The notes below the pieces were generated by a model that did no database searches, was not told where the DNA came from, and saw only the letters and a list, made by a program, of their open reading frames with translations. This document shows positions 46,956 to 56,330 of a stretch of DNA of 64,000 nt, one piece after another; the stretch's first letter is position 1, and each line of letters begins with the position of its first letter. This DNA comes from an uncultured Sphingomonadaceae bacterium (GTDB lineage: Bacteria; Pseudomonadota; Alphaproteobacteria; Sphingomonadales; Sphingomonadaceae). The stretch is taken from NCBI GenBank assembly GCA_947501695.1, contig CANMWO010000001.1:1240001-1304000 (forward strand). Reading direction: 5' to 3'. The position numbers were made by a program, and so were the translations under genes.

Positions 46956-49900
46956 TTAAGTCTGCGAAGTCTTATAATAAGACTGAAGCGCTCGAACTTC
47001 AAGAGTCTCGTCACGCATGGCCGCAATTGCCTCCATCGCCGCGACACTAGCCGTCGCTGTTGTATAGTAAGGAATCTTCCCGTTGAGCGCTCCTGCCCGG
47101 ATGGATTTGGAGTCTTTCAGCGACTGCCAACCTTCGGTCGTGTTAAAAATCAGATCAACGTCACTGTCGATAATCCGGTCGACAATATGCGGCCGCCCCT
47201 CGGCCACTTTGTTGACTTTCTCAACCTTTATGCCTTGTTCGCTGAGATAATCAGCGGTCCCGCTGGTTGCGATAATCTTGAAACCGAGTTTCTCGGCCAA
47301 TCGCGCCGCTGGTTCAATGACCTTCTTGTCCGTCTCTTTCACCGAAACAAATAACGTCCCGCCATCCGGCAAATGGTTGTTTGCGCCCAGTTGCGCCTTG
47401 CCGAAGGCAATGGCAAAGCTTTTATCAATCCCCATAACTTCGCCAGTAGACTTCATTTCCGGCGACAATATGGGATCGATGCCGGGGAAACGGTTAAACG
47501 GGAATACCGCCTCTTTCACAGCAATATAATCAATATGCCTATCAATCGATGGCAAGTTTTTCAGCTTCTCACCGGCCATGACCCGCGAAGCAATCTTGGC
47601 AATTGGTACGCCGATGGCCTTCGCCACAAACGGCACGGTCCGGCTCGCCCGCGGATTCACTTCGATCAGATAGACTTCGCCATCTTTCACCGCGAATTGA
47701 ATGTTCATCAAGCCGCGTACTTTCAGACCAAAGGCCAAAGCCTCTGCCTGCCGCTCCATTTCCGCAATAATCTCGTCGCTGAGGTTATAAGGCGGAATGG
47801 TGCAAGCGCTATCGCCGCTATGCACACCAGCTTCTTCAATATGCTGCAGCACGCCGCAGACAACGACTTCGTCGCCATCACAAATTGCATCAACATCGAC
47901 TTCCACCGCATCACGCAGATATTGGTCGACCAACACCGGACTATCGCCAGAAACCTGCACCGCTGTGTTGATATAATCTTCGAGCTGTGCCGGACCGTCG
48001 ACAATTTCCATCGCGCGGCCACCGAGTACGAAACTTGGACGGATCAGCACTGGATAACCAATGCGTTCCGCGATTTTCACCGCTTCCTCTTCGGTCCGTG
48101 CCATCCCGTTTTCGGGCTGTTTGAGCTTCAGATCATTGACCAGCTTCGCAAACCGCTCACGGTCTTCGGCCAGATCAATCGCATCCGGCGTCGTTCCGAG
48201 GATCGGAATCCCCGCATCTTCGAGCGCAGAAGCCAGTTTTAGCGGCGTTTGCCCGCCAAACTGGACAATTACACCGACCAATTCGCCTTTGCTCTGCTCG
48301 ACGTGCAGGATTTCCAGCACATCTTCGGCAGTCAGAGGTTCAAAATAGAGCCGGTCCGACGTATCATAATCGGTCGAAACCGTTTCAGGATTGCAATTGA
48401 CCATGATGGTTTCAAAACCGGCGTCCGCCAGCGCAAAACAGGCGTGACAACAGCAATAATCAAACTCAATCCCCTGCCCGATCCGGTTCGGTCCACCGCC
48501 TAAAATCACGACTTTCCGCCGATCAGAAGGCTGTGCTTCATTTTCCGGTTCCCCGAAAATCGGGGCTTCATAGGTCGAGTACATATAGGGCGTCTTGGCC
48601 TCAAACTCCGCTGCGCAGGTATCAATCCGCTTGAAAACGGGCCGCACGCCCAGCTTGTGGCGTAGCTCGCGGACTTCCTTCTCGGTCGTCGCACCAGCCA
48701 TGGCGGCAACGGCGTCATGAACCAGCCCATGTCCGCCAGCAACAGCGCGCCCTGCCCCGCCAGCCACATGCACCGCATCAACCGCCAGCTTGGCAAGCCG
48801 TTCATCAGAAAAGCCCATGGATTTCAGCTTGCGAAGCGCCTCTGGGCCATTGGGCAAGCCATTGTCCAAAATATCCTGCTCCGCGTCGATAATTTCGCGA
48901 ATACGCGCCAGAAACCAAGGGTCAAACCGGGCAATGTCGAAAATTTCCGCATCGCTAAAACCTTCGCGCATCGCTTGGGCTGCCACCAGCAGCCGATCCG
49001 GGGTGGCCCGCGCCAGTTCCGCAGCAATCTCGTCGCGCGACGCCCCGATCAACTCCTGCACCCTGTTAAAGCCATCCAATCCGGTTTCGAGCCCCCGCAA
49101 AGCCTTTTGCAGCGATTCGTGAATATTACGGCCTATCGCCATGACTTCACCGACAGATTTCATAGCGGTGGAGAGCAATGGTTCTGCGCCCTTGAATTTT
49201 TCAAAGGCAAAGCGCGGAATTTTAGTAACGACATAGTCGATGGTCGGCTCAAAACTCGCCGGTGTTGCGCCGGTAATATCGTTATCAATCTCGTCGAGCG
49301 TATAACCAACCGCCAGCTTCGCCGCGACCTTCGCAATCGGAAAACCAGTCGCCTTGGACGCCAGCGCCGAAGACCGCGAAACCCGCGGGTTCATCTCAAT
49401 CACAACAAGCCGCCCATCCTTCGGATTGACTGCGAACTGTACGTTGGAACCGCCTGTTTCGACTCCTATTTCTCGCAAAACTGCCAAAGAGGCGTTGCGC
49501 ATGATCTGATATTCTTTGTCCGTCAGCGTCAGCGCCGGAGCCACCGTGATCGAGTCCCCGGTATGCACACCCATTGGATCAACATTTTCGATAGAACAGA
49601 TGATGATGCAGTTATCCGCTTTGTCGCGCACAACCTCCATCTCATATTCTTTCCAGCCTATGAGCGATTCATCGATCAGCACTTCATTGGTTGGAGAGGC
49701 TTCCAAAGATGTTCTGATAAAGTGAATAAACTCTTCGCGGTTATAAGCCACACCGCCGCCGGTGCCGCCCATGGTAAAGCTGGGCCGCATAATCGCGGGC
49801 AATCCGATATCTTCGAGAATTTCCAGCGCCTGCTCTTCGCTATGCGCAACCGCAGAACGAGGGCTTTCCAACCCGATCTTGTCCATTGCGGCTTTAAACT

Positions 49901-50291
49901 TCTCGCGATCTTCCGCCTTATCGATGGCTTCGGCATCCGCGCCGATCATCTGAACACCATATTTTTCGAGTACGCCCATTTTATTGAGCGTCAGCGCCGT
50001 GTTCAGCGCCGTCTGTCCGCCCATGGTCGGCAACACCGCATCCGGGCGCTCTTTGGCAATGATCTTCTCGACAATTTCCGGTGTAATCGGCTCGACATAA
50101 GTCGCGTCCGCCATGTCCGGATCGGTCATGATCGTCGCCGGATTGGAGTTGACCAGGATGATCCGATAGCCCTCCTCTTTCAGCGCCTTACAGGCCTGAG
50201 TCCCCGAATAATCAAATTCGCAGGCCTGTCCGATAACAATCGGGCCAGCGCCAATGATCAGGATGGATTTTATATCAGTTCTTTTTGGCAT
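46956..50291 (-). CDS. carB: Carbamoyl-phosphate synthase large subunit
   Basis: 1111 residues. Two homologous ATP-grasp halves: the first with [12 protein letters not shown] and [17 protein letters not shown], the second with [16 protein letters not shown] and [17 protein letters not shown]; a C-terminal methylglyoxal-synthase-like allosteric domain begins near 975. It makes carbamoyl phosphate for arginine and pyrimidines with glutamine-derived ammonia from CarA. The ATG at 50291 directly follows the stop codon of the DUF6680-like gene (0 bases) and has no clear ribosome site, suggesting coupling. CarA is 2.3 kb upstream, separated by unrelated genes. Confidence 0.96.
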   Translation of the reverse strand: MPKRTDIKSILIIGAGPIVIGQACEFDYSGTQACKALKEEGYRIILVNSNPATIMTDPDMADATYVEPITPEIVEKIIAKERPDAVLPTMGGQTALNTALTLNKMGVLEKYGVQMIGADAEAIDKAEDREKFKAAMDKIGLESPRSAVAHSEEQALEILEDIGLPAIMRPSFTMGGTGGGVAYNREEFIHFIRTSLEASPTNEVLIDESLIGWKEYEMEVVRDKADNCIIICSIENVDPMGVHTGDSITVAPALTLTDKEYQIMRNASLAVLREIGVETGGSNVQFAVNPKDGRLVVIEMNPRVSRSSALASKATGFPIAKVAAKLAVGYTLDEIDNDITGATPASFEPTIDYVVTKIPRFAFEKFKGAEPLLSTAMKSVGEVMAIGRNIHESLQKALRGLETGLDGFNRVQELIGASRDEIAAELARATPDRLLVAAQAMREGFSDAEIFDIARFDPWFLARIREIIDAEQDILDNGLPNGPEALRKLKSMGFSDERLAKLAVDAVHVAGGAGRAVAGGHGLVHDAVAAMAGATTEKEVRELRHKLGVRPVFKRIDTCAAEFEAKTPYMYSTYEAPIFGEPENEAQPSDRRKVVILGGGPNRIGQGIEFDYCCCHACFALADAGFETIMVNCNPETVSTDYDTSDRLYFEPLTAEDVLEILHVEQSKGELVGVIVQFGGQTPLKLASALEDAGIPILGTTPDAIDLAEDRERFAKLVNDLKLKQPENGMARTEEEAVKIAERIGYPVLIRPSFVLGGRAMEIVDGPAQLEDYINTAVQVSGDSPVLVDQYLRDAVEVDVDAICDGDEVVVCGVLQHIEEAGVHSGDSACTIPPYNLSDEIIAEMERQAEALAFGLKVRGLMNIQFAVKDGEVYLIEVNPRASRTVPFVAKAIGVPIAKIASRVMAGEKLKNLPSIDRHIDYIAVKEAVFPFNRFPGIDPILSPEMKSTGEVMGIDKSFAIAFGKAQLGANNHLPDGGTLFVSVKETDKKVIEPAARLAEKLGFKIIATSGTADYLSEQGIKVEKVNKVAEGRPHIVDRIIDSDVDLIFNTTEGWQSLKDSKSIRAGALNGKIPYYTTATASVAAMEAIAAMRDETLEVRALQSYYKTSQT

Positions 50292-50864
50292 TTATTTAGC
50301 ATTCTCATCGGGATCATTTGATAATTTTGGTTGGTCCTTCTCAGGTACAAGCTCTTTTGGATCCGGCGGTTCGGGCAACCCTGCCGCCTGATTTTGCGCC
50401 TCAAGTGCGGCCGCTATCCGCACCCACGCAACTTGTGCTTGAATTGTCAGATCATCTCTATCCCCGTATCCTTGTGAAGTATAATGGCGGAATTGAATGT
50501 CACTTTCGGAAAGGTCATAATTCAGTTCTTTCGATATTTCATGGATCAACTTTGTCTGGCTGATCGTCATATTCTGATTGTGTCGTTCTCGATTTTCTTC
50601 ACTTGGACGAGTATGAACAACCTCCATATAACTCTCCCAAGATTTGATGATTGATCGATTTCCGTGAAATTCCAGCGGGATTAGATTTATTGCTTCTGAG
50701 TATGTTGGGTTGGCAGGCATATGCCTAGTTGAAATAAGTGTCCGTAAAACAAAGATTTGACGGTCAATTCGCTCTTTTCTTGCCTGATACCAAAGCGTTA
50801 TTCCAACGGCCGAAACTGGTCCAGCGAATAACCCAACGACAGTCACGATCTCATATAACGTCAT
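50292..50864 (-). CDS. DUF6680-like membrane protein, upstream of carB
   Basis: 190 residues. One N-terminal membrane helix (YEIVTVVGLFAGPVSAVGI, residues 4-22) followed by a soluble helical domain with KERIDRQIFVLRTLISTR and NLIPLEFHGNRSIIKSWES. The helix-plus-domain pattern matches DUF6680, of unknown function; the match is by eye. The TAA stop directly abuts the carB ATG, and its own ATG overlaps the stop of a small carA-like remnant. Arrival as part of an insertion into the carAB locus is inferred. Confidence 0.65.
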   Translation of the reverse strand: MTLYEIVTVVGLFAGPVSAVGITLWYQARKERIDRQIFVLRTLISTRHMPANPTYSEAINLIPLEFHGNRSIIKSWESYMEVVHTRPSEENRERHNQNMTISQTKLIHEISKELNYDLSESDIQFRHYTSQGYGDRDDLTIQAQVAWVRIAAALEAQNQAAGLPEPPDPKELVPEKDQPKLSNDPDENAK

Positions 50865-50974
50865 GACATTCCGCTCACAAATTTCCCGAACAGGTGAAAG
50901 CTGTTCTGCCGGAGGAGATTGGCTTCGAAGTGGTATTGGACGCCAAAGGCGCGTTTGCCGTTAATCCGCTTCAT
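50861..50974 (-). pseudogene. Remnant of the 3' end of a second carA
   Basis: A 37-codon frame (ATG 50974, TGA 50861) reads KRAFGVQYHFEA then QNSFHLFGKFV. The end of the intact carA reads KRAFGVQYHPEA and QDSFYLFRKFV at the same spacing, including the His and Glu of the glutaminase triad. The nucleotide match is partial, so this is a diverged copy, not a recent duplication. It keeps the stop codon position of a real gene end and overlaps the ATG of the DUF6680-like gene. It may still be translated as a leader, but no CarA domain is complete. Confidence 0.8.
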
Positions 50975-50994
50975 ATCTAATCCACCCTCCACGA

Positions 50995-51369
50995 TCACGC
51001 CGGATTCTCATCAGAAATCGGCCCATTCTCATTGCAGGCAAAACAACCCCAACCATCATGGTCAATGTCATAATCCTGCTCAATCTCAAGGCATTTGCGC
51101 GTCAGCTCTCTTATGGTTTCCTGCCGCGTATCGGCGTCAATTTGCAGTTCTATCTGCCACTCGCCTTCGTCGTTTTCGACCAAAGCTGAGTGAAAACCGA
51201 GCTTCTTGGCATCATTTTTCAGCTTGTTCAGGTTCGAAACTTCACCGACAAATTGCACATTAATCTCTCTGACCACATGCGCGAGATCGCCGCCTACCGC
51301 CATATTTTCGAGAATCTCGTCATCGGTCGCCCATTCCTGAGCCAGATATTCAGGATCAATATTGCTCAT
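50995..51369 (-). CDS. rraB: RNase E inhibitor RraB-family protein
   Basis: 124 residues, close to the 138 of E. coli RraB. LNKLKNDAKKLGFHSALVEND near 47-67 and the C-terminal EQDYDIDHDGWGCFA (DYDGWGTY in E. coli) are the family markers. RraB binds RNase E and modulates mRNA decay. It lies inside the carA/carB interval and its start overlaps the end of the upstream gene by four bases. Confidence 0.75.
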   Translation of the reverse strand: MSNIDPEYLAQEWATDDEILENMAVGGDLAHVVREINVQFVGEVSNLNKLKNDAKKLGFHSALVENDEGEWQIELQIDADTRQETIRELTRKCLEIEQDYDIDHDGWGCFACNENGPISDENPA

Positions 51370-52064
51370 CGCTGCGCTTCCTTGTCGTTCATCGCGTCTT
51401 TCAGCATCAGTTCGACCGGATTGTCGAGCAGCATCTGAATATGGTTAGATGTCAGCCGGGCCATACAAAACAGGCCGTTGGATTCAGCGGATGGTGCGGA
51501 TTCTGTGCGGCTCGCAATGGCGCAGGTTTTTTCCGCATAGCTTTTAAACGCCAATTGGGCCTGTTGCACCCGATGGGAATCGATTTCCCGCGCATCTAGC
51601 TCCGCATAGATATTGATTAGCACGCCATCCATGCGGGTCATTTGCAGGGTCAGCGCCATCGTGTCGCAATCCGTCCGCTGGCCGCCCGGCCAACCGGAAA
51701 AATCAATCTGATCGTAGCAACTATCAATATCTTTTTTCGCCGGCCATTTACCATAAGGCGCAAGCGTCCAGTCGACACCATAGGTTCTGGCGGCGCGCAG
51801 GGCGCAGGTAAATTTCTCGCCAAGCGCTGGGCTGGGCAATATCCATAAATAGCTGCCAGAGCCGTCTGCTGCTTTGTCGAACCGCACGACCGTGTCGTCC
51901 AACTTGCACTGTTTGCGAATAATCCCGGCATAGCGCTCACCCGCGGATTGATATTCATTCGCGTTGGCGGGCGCGGCATTAATAGCGAACAATAGTATGG
52001 CAGCGATAAGTGCTGATAAAACCTGTATCTTGCCAGTCTGCGCGCAAAGAGCGTCAATATTCAT
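51366..52064 (-). CDS. Secreted protein with a possible LprI-like C-terminus
   Basis: 232 residues. Signal peptide at 1-36 (VLSALIAAILLFAINAAPANA). Cysteines are spread through the protein, and the C-terminal ARLTSNHIQMLLD preceded by AEKTCAIAS resembles the LprI (DUF1311) pattern, the lysozyme-inhibitor-like group. The match is weak. Its stop overlaps rraB (ATGA). It lies downstream of a strong hairpin, so it likely has its own promoter. Confidence 0.6.
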   Translation of the reverse strand: MNIDALCAQTGKIQVLSALIAAILLFAINAAPANANEYQSAGERYAGIIRKQCKLDDTVVRFDKAADGSGSYLWILPSPALGEKFTCALRAARTYGVDWTLAPYGKWPAKKDIDSCYDQIDFSGWPGGQRTDCDTMALTLQMTRMDGVLINIYAELDAREIDSHRVQQAQLAFKSYAEKTCAIASRTESAPSAESNGLFCMARLTSNHIQMLLDNPVELMLKDAMNDKEAQR

Positions 52065-52098
52065 AGCAAATACCGCCGTGGCGCAACGCTATCGACGA

Positions 52099-52115
52099 TA
52101 CAGCTGATCGCTGTA
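52099..52115. promoter_or_regulatory. Palindrome before the secreted-protein gene
   Basis: TACAGC-TGATC-GCTGTA, 6-base arms. It lies 35 bases upstream of the ATG at 52064 on the minus strand and next to the terminator-like hairpin. Possible operator. Confidence 0.35.
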
Positions 52116-52117
52116 GG

Positions 52118-52152
52118 AGAGCCCTCCCCGCTGGATACGCGGAGAGGGCTCT
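52118..52152 (-). terminator. Strong terminator-like hairpin between carA and carB
   Basis: Arms AGAGCCCTCCCCGC (52118-52131) and GCGGAGAGGGCTCT (52139-52152) pair at 13 of 14 positions with a 7-base loop. It lies 21 bases after the lipoprotein stop. A long U-run is lacking, but the stem is very stable. Confidence 0.7.
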
Positions 52153-52173
52153 TCCTGGATAAATTAGGCTGCT

Positions 52174-52458
52174 TTATTCGGCCGTGGGCGCTTCCTCGGA
52201 TTCCGGCAACCCGGCTTTGAGCATATCGCCAACCATTTCGCTGGTGCATGCTTGCAGGCTGCCCATCATTGCTTTTTCCGCATCCGCTGTATTCGCATCC
52301 TCGGGAATATCCTTGGTCATGCAGGTGCAGAGTTTTTCGGGGTCTACAGAGCCGGGAAAGCTGTCGGCTTGTTTCATACATTCCGTCATCGCTTGCTCTT
52401 TGACCGGAGTGCAGGCCGCGAATAGTATCGTGGCCGAAATTACGAGGAATTTCCGCAT
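52174..52458 (-). CDS. Small lipoprotein
   Basis: 94 residues from ATG 52458 (AGGAAAAAC upstream). The lipobox LFAAC puts the lipidated Cys at residue 16. The mature part has a further three Cys (MTECMKQ, KLCTCMT) and an acidic C-terminus (PESEEAP). No family recognised. It lies between carA and the hairpin at 52118-52152. Confidence 0.7.
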   Translation of the reverse strand: MRKFLVISATILFAACTPVKEQAMTECMKQADSFPGSVDPEKLCTCMTKDIPEDANTADAEKAMMGSLQACTSEMVGDMLKAGLPESEEAPTAE

Positions 52459-52640
52459 TATGTTTTTCCTTAATAATTGCGTAGATCTCATCACATGGAA
52501 AATGTGAATAGAACGGCACGAACCCTGCCCGATCCCCTTCGCAATTTTTAAGGTGGTTTGTCACTGTTTCGATTTTACTTTCGCGGCCAATTTTGAAATT
52601 TAATGTCCAATTGAATTATTTTGATTCACATCTGCGAGCG

Positions 52641-53801
52641 TCAGAGCATCTCGACGAATTTTCTGAACAGGTAGAAACTATCCTGCGGTCCCGGGCTGGC
52701 TTCAGGATGGTATTGCACGCCAAATGCGCGCTTTTCCTTGAACGATACACCGCAGTTGCTTCCATCAAACAGGCTAGTATGGGTTGCCTCGAGGGTGTCC
52801 GGCAGCGTTTCGCCATCCACCGCAAAGCCATGGTTCATGCTGGTGATCTCGACCGTGCCGTCCTCATGTCGCTGAACCGGATGATTGGCACCACGATGGC
52901 CCTGAAACATTTTGACGGTTGTTGCGCCAGCGGCCAGAGCCAACATCTGATGCCCCAGACAAATACCGAATATCGGCACATCCTTGTCCAGTAGCGCTTG
53001 AATCACCGGCACAGCATATTCACCGGTTGCCGCCGGATCGCCGGGACCATTGGATAAAAACACCCCCGCAGGCTCCAGCGCCATGATATCATCAAGCGAA
53101 GTTTGCGCAGGAACAACAGTGACTTTTGCGCCAGCATTCACAAGGTTTCTGAAGATGTTCCGCTTCGCACCAAAGTCGATCGCCACAACATGCGGTCTTG
53201 TCTCCATTCCCTCCAACGGCGCATAACCATCGCCCAGTCGCCAGATGCCGCTATCCCAGATTTTGGTCTGATGCCCGGTCACTTCCACCGCAAGATCCAT
53301 GCCTTCAAGACCCGCCCAGTCGCGGGCTTTAGCGAGCAGTTCATCAATATCAAATTGGCCATCCGGATCATGCGCAATCACGGCATTAGGTGCGCCAGCT
53401 TCCCTGATCCGGCGCGTCAACGCGCGTGTATCGACGCCGGACAGACCTATCCGGCCCTGGTCTGCCATCCACTGATCAAACGGCTTGTTGTTCCGAAAGC
53501 TACTCGGCTCCGTCACATCTTCGCGTACAATACAGCCCAGAGCATGCGGCGCATCCGCCTCTACATCCTCATCATTAGTGCCGACATTGCCTATATGCGG
53601 AAAGGTGAACGTAACAATCTGACCAGCATAGCTGGGATCTGTCATTACCTCTTGATAGCCGGTCATAGCGGTATTGAAACAGACTTCACCGACTGCAGAA
53701 CCTGTTGCGCCAAAGCCCCTTCCCCAAACTATAGTGCCATCGGCCAAAACCAATATCCCAGTGGCACCCTTGGGAGCGGCGGGGATGTTGGTGTCGGCCA
53801 T
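52641..53801 (-). CDS. carA: Carbamoyl-phosphate synthase small subunit (glutaminase)
   Basis: 386 residues. N-terminal CPSase-small domain (GEVCFNTAMTGYQEVMTDPS near 39-58) and class-I glutaminase with the nucleophile Cys in FGICLGHQML near 263 and the His/Glu in QYHPEASPGPQDS near 362. It supplies ammonia to CarB. ATG 53801 (MADTN) is favoured because AAAGGAC is eight bases before it; an ATG two codons upstream sits too close to that ribosome site. Divergent from yqeY-dnaG-rpoD with 152 bases between. Confidence 0.95.
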   Translation of the reverse strand: MADTNIPAAPKGATGILVLADGTIVWGRGFGATGSAVGEVCFNTAMTGYQEVMTDPSYAGQIVTFTFPHIGNVGTNDEDVEADAPHALGCIVREDVTEPSSFRNNKPFDQWMADQGRIGLSGVDTRALTRRIREAGAPNAVIAHDPDGQFDIDELLAKARDWAGLEGMDLAVEVTGHQTKIWDSGIWRLGDGYAPLEGMETRPHVVAIDFGAKRNIFRNLVNAGAKVTVVPAQTSLDDIMALEPAGVFLSNGPGDPAATGEYAVPVIQALLDKDVPIFGICLGHQMLALAAGATTVKMFQGHRGANHPVQRHEDGTVEITSMNHGFAVDGETLPDTLEATHTSLFDGSNCGVSFKEKRAFGVQYHPEASPGPQDSFYLFRKFVEML

Positions 53802-53953
53802 GGGCATTGTCCTTTTAAACGGCGGAAGCTTTATGCTCCTGCGCTTCAAGCAAATTTCGCCGTGACTAGGGGACGAAAAATAACGCTACAATCTATGAAA
53901 AAAAATAAGTTGCGGCTATATTGATAGCTTATTCCAAAAATATGGGGAACGCT

Positions 53954-54406
53954 ATGATTCGCGATGACGTGAAAGCGGTACAAATTGCGGCAATGAAGGC
54001 TGGCGACAAAGATCGCACGGCGGCGACGCGCGCTATATTAGCGAAAATCAAGGATAAAGATATCGAGCTTCGTACTAAGGATAGCAAGCTTGATGATGAT
54101 GTCATGGTGACTGATGTGTTGCAAAAAATGGCTAAACAACGTCGCGAATCAATCGAGATGTTTGAATCCGGTGGTCGCGATGAACTCGCCGAGGGTGAGA
54201 AGAGCGAGCTCTCCGTAATCGAGGAATTTTTGCCTGCCCAGCTGAGCGAATCCGATACGGCAGCATTGATTAATGGCATCAAGGAGGAGCTTGGCGCGGA
54301 ATCAATGAAAGATATGGGTCGTGTGATGGCGGAACTGAAATCCCGTCACGGCACCGAAATCGACATGAGCAAGGCCAGTGGCCTAGTGAAGGCAGCACTG
54401 AGCTGA
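53954..54406 (+). CDS. GatB/YqeY domain protein
   Basis: 150 residues from ATG 53954, with GGGGA seven bases upstream. ALINGIKEELGAESMKDMGRVM near 96-117 is the YqeY fold, which is also the tail domain of GatB and binds tRNA. KQRRESIEMFESGGRDELAEGEK near 62-84 is a conserved YqeY segment. The order yqeY-dnaG-rpoD is standard for alphaproteobacteria. Function is unclear, possibly tRNA-dependent amidation. Confidence 0.9.
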   Translation: MIRDDVKAVQIAAMKAGDKDRTAATRAILAKIKDKDIELRTKDSKLDDDVMVTDVLQKMAKQRRESIEMFESGGRDELAEGEKSELSVIEEFLPAQLSESDTAALINGIKEELGAESMKDMGRVMAELKSRHGTEIDMSKASGLVKAALS

Positions 54407-54416
54407 TCCAAAGCCT

Positions 54417-56285
54417 ATGACCCTTTCACCGCAATGGCTTGATGAACTGCGTAGCCGGACCACTTTGTCCACGCTGATCGGTCGGACGGTGAAGGTACAA
54501 AAGGCCGGACGCGAGTTTAAGGCCTGCTGTCCGTTTCACAACGAAAAGACGCCAAGCTTTACGATCAACGACGAAAAAGGCTTTTACCATTGCTTTGGTT
54601 GTGGAGCTCATGGAGACGCAATACGCTGGATGACCGACCAACGTGGACTAGGCTTTATGGATGCGGTCAAGGATTTGGCGGCAGAGGCCCAGATGGAGGT
54701 CCCTGCCCCTGATCCACGGGCGGCGCAGCGACAAGAAGCTCGTGCGACCCTGCATGACGTCATGACAGCAGCGCAGGATTGGTTTGTCACTCAATTTAAT
54801 GGAATCGAGGGAACTGCGGCGCGCGAATATCTTAAGAACCGCGGAATTTCGGAGAATATTATCCGAGAATTCGGCTTTGGCTTTGCTCCCGACTCGCGCG
54901 GACGACTGAAAGACGCCCTGTCTGTTCACGGCATGGATCAACTGGTCGAGGCGGGCTTGCTGATTAAAGTCGATGACAAAGAACCCTATGACCGTTTTCG
55001 CGGACGATTGATGATACCGATCCGCGATCCGCGCGGACGTGTCATTGCTTTCGGTGGTCGAATATTGGGTGATGGCGAACCCAAATATCTCAACTCACCG
55101 GACACTCCGCTCTTCGACAAGGGCCGCACGCTCTATAATCTCGACAAAGCATCTCCGGCATCGCGCCAGACAGGCCGGATTTTGGTCGTCGAAGGCTATA
55201 TGGACGCCATAGCTTTGGCGCAGGCCGGGTTTGAGGATGTCGTCGCTCCATTGGGCACTGCGCTGACAGAACATCAAATCGAACGCATTTGGAAAATGGT
55301 GGAAGCCCCTATCCTTTGCCTTGATGGCGATAGTGCGGGACAAAAGGCGGCCATGCGGGCCGCTTTGCGCGCCCTCCCCATCCTGCGACCGTCACATAGC
55401 CTGAATTTCATCTCTTTGCCGGCGGGACAAGATCCTGACGACCTTATCCGTTCTGATGGACCGCAGGCTTTTGGTAATTTGATCGACAAACCGCAAATGC
55501 TGAGTGACAAAATCTGGCAGGTTGAATTTGAAGCAGAACCCCTCAACACACCGGAAGCCAAGGCAGGCCTGAAAAAACGCCTGTCTGATCATGTTCGGGA
55601 TATTGCCGATCAGGATATTGCGCAACATTATCGCCAGGATTTTCAGTTACGCTATGAAACTGCTTTTTTTGCCAAGCGGGAAAACGAACGGTCCGGTAAG
55701 ACATTTCAGCGGTCAAAAAGTAAATTCAATTCGAATTTTGTCTCGTTCACACCGATGGCCGATACGAAGTCCGTTTTAATCGATGGATATGATCTGCGGA
55801 TTGCAAAGGGAATCTTGGGTGGCCTCATTCGTCACCCTTCCCAGATTTCCAAGCATTTCGAAGAGTTAACGGTGCTCAGGCTCGCCGATTCGCAAATGCA
55901 GTTGCTGCTGTCCGAACTGGTCAGTGTCGCAATGCGTAAAGAAATGCTTGATATGCAGGGCCTTCTTACCATATTGGAACAGACAGATTGTTATAATGCT
56001 GCAAAAGGGCTGTTACGGGCCGATGCGCTGAATTTCACTTTCAACCGCAAACTGCCAGATCCTGCTCCGTCGGACTTTATCGAACGGGCGCAGAATGATT
56101 TGGCAGAAGCGATTAAGGTAATAACAGCGCGACCGGGACTGGAAGCAGCTTTGGCGGAAGCAACACGGCGGGTGCAAGATAATCTTGATGAAGAAAGCTA
56201 TGCGGAACAGCAACGATTGCGGCAAGCAAAGCAGGAATTTCATGAACGATTGGTTGAACTCACTCAAATTGACGACATCGTGTGA
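54417..56285 (+). CDS. dnaG: DNA primase
   Basis: 622 residues. CHC2 zinc-binding domain at residues 35-65 (CCPFHNEKTPSF and HCFGCGAHGD), primase core, and a TOPRIM domain with the catalytic Glu in ILVVEGYMDAI near 259 and the DGD in CLDGDSAGQKA near 302. The C-terminus after 430 is the DnaB-interacting helical region. Starts ten bases after yqeY and ends 46 bases before rpoD, so the three genes form a macromolecular-synthesis operon. Confidence 0.96.
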   Translation: MTLSPQWLDELRSRTTLSTLIGRTVKVQKAGREFKACCPFHNEKTPSFTINDEKGFYHCFGCGAHGDAIRWMTDQRGLGFMDAVKDLAAEAQMEVPAPDPRAAQRQEARATLHDVMTAAQDWFVTQFNGIEGTAAREYLKNRGISENIIREFGFGFAPDSRGRLKDALSVHGMDQLVEAGLLIKVDDKEPYDRFRGRLMIPIRDPRGRVIAFGGRILGDGEPKYLNSPDTPLFDKGRTLYNLDKASPASRQTGRILVVEGYMDAIALAQAGFEDVVAPLGTALTEHQIERIWKMVEAPILCLDGDSAGQKAAMRAALRALPILRPSHSLNFISLPAGQDPDDLIRSDGPQAFGNLIDKPQMLSDKIWQVEFEAEPLNTPEAKAGLKKRLSDHVRDIADQDIAQHYRQDFQLRYETAFFAKRENERSGKTFQRSKSKFNSNFVSFTPMADTKSVLIDGYDLRIAKGILGGLIRHPSQISKHFEELTVLRLADSQMQLLLSELVSVAMRKEMLDMQGLLTILEQTDCYNAAKGLLRADALNFTFNRKLPDPAPSDFIERAQNDLAEAIKVITARPGLEAALAEATRRVQDNLDEESYAEQQRLRQAKQEFHERLVELTQIDDIV

Positions 56286-56330
56286 ATTGTGTGAACTTTG
56301 AGATTAGTTTTTAATTAGGGGCCTTGAGAT

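Noticed and set aside
48717-50321. 534-codon plus-strand frame over carB
   Set aside because: Antisense of carB with no protein-like features.
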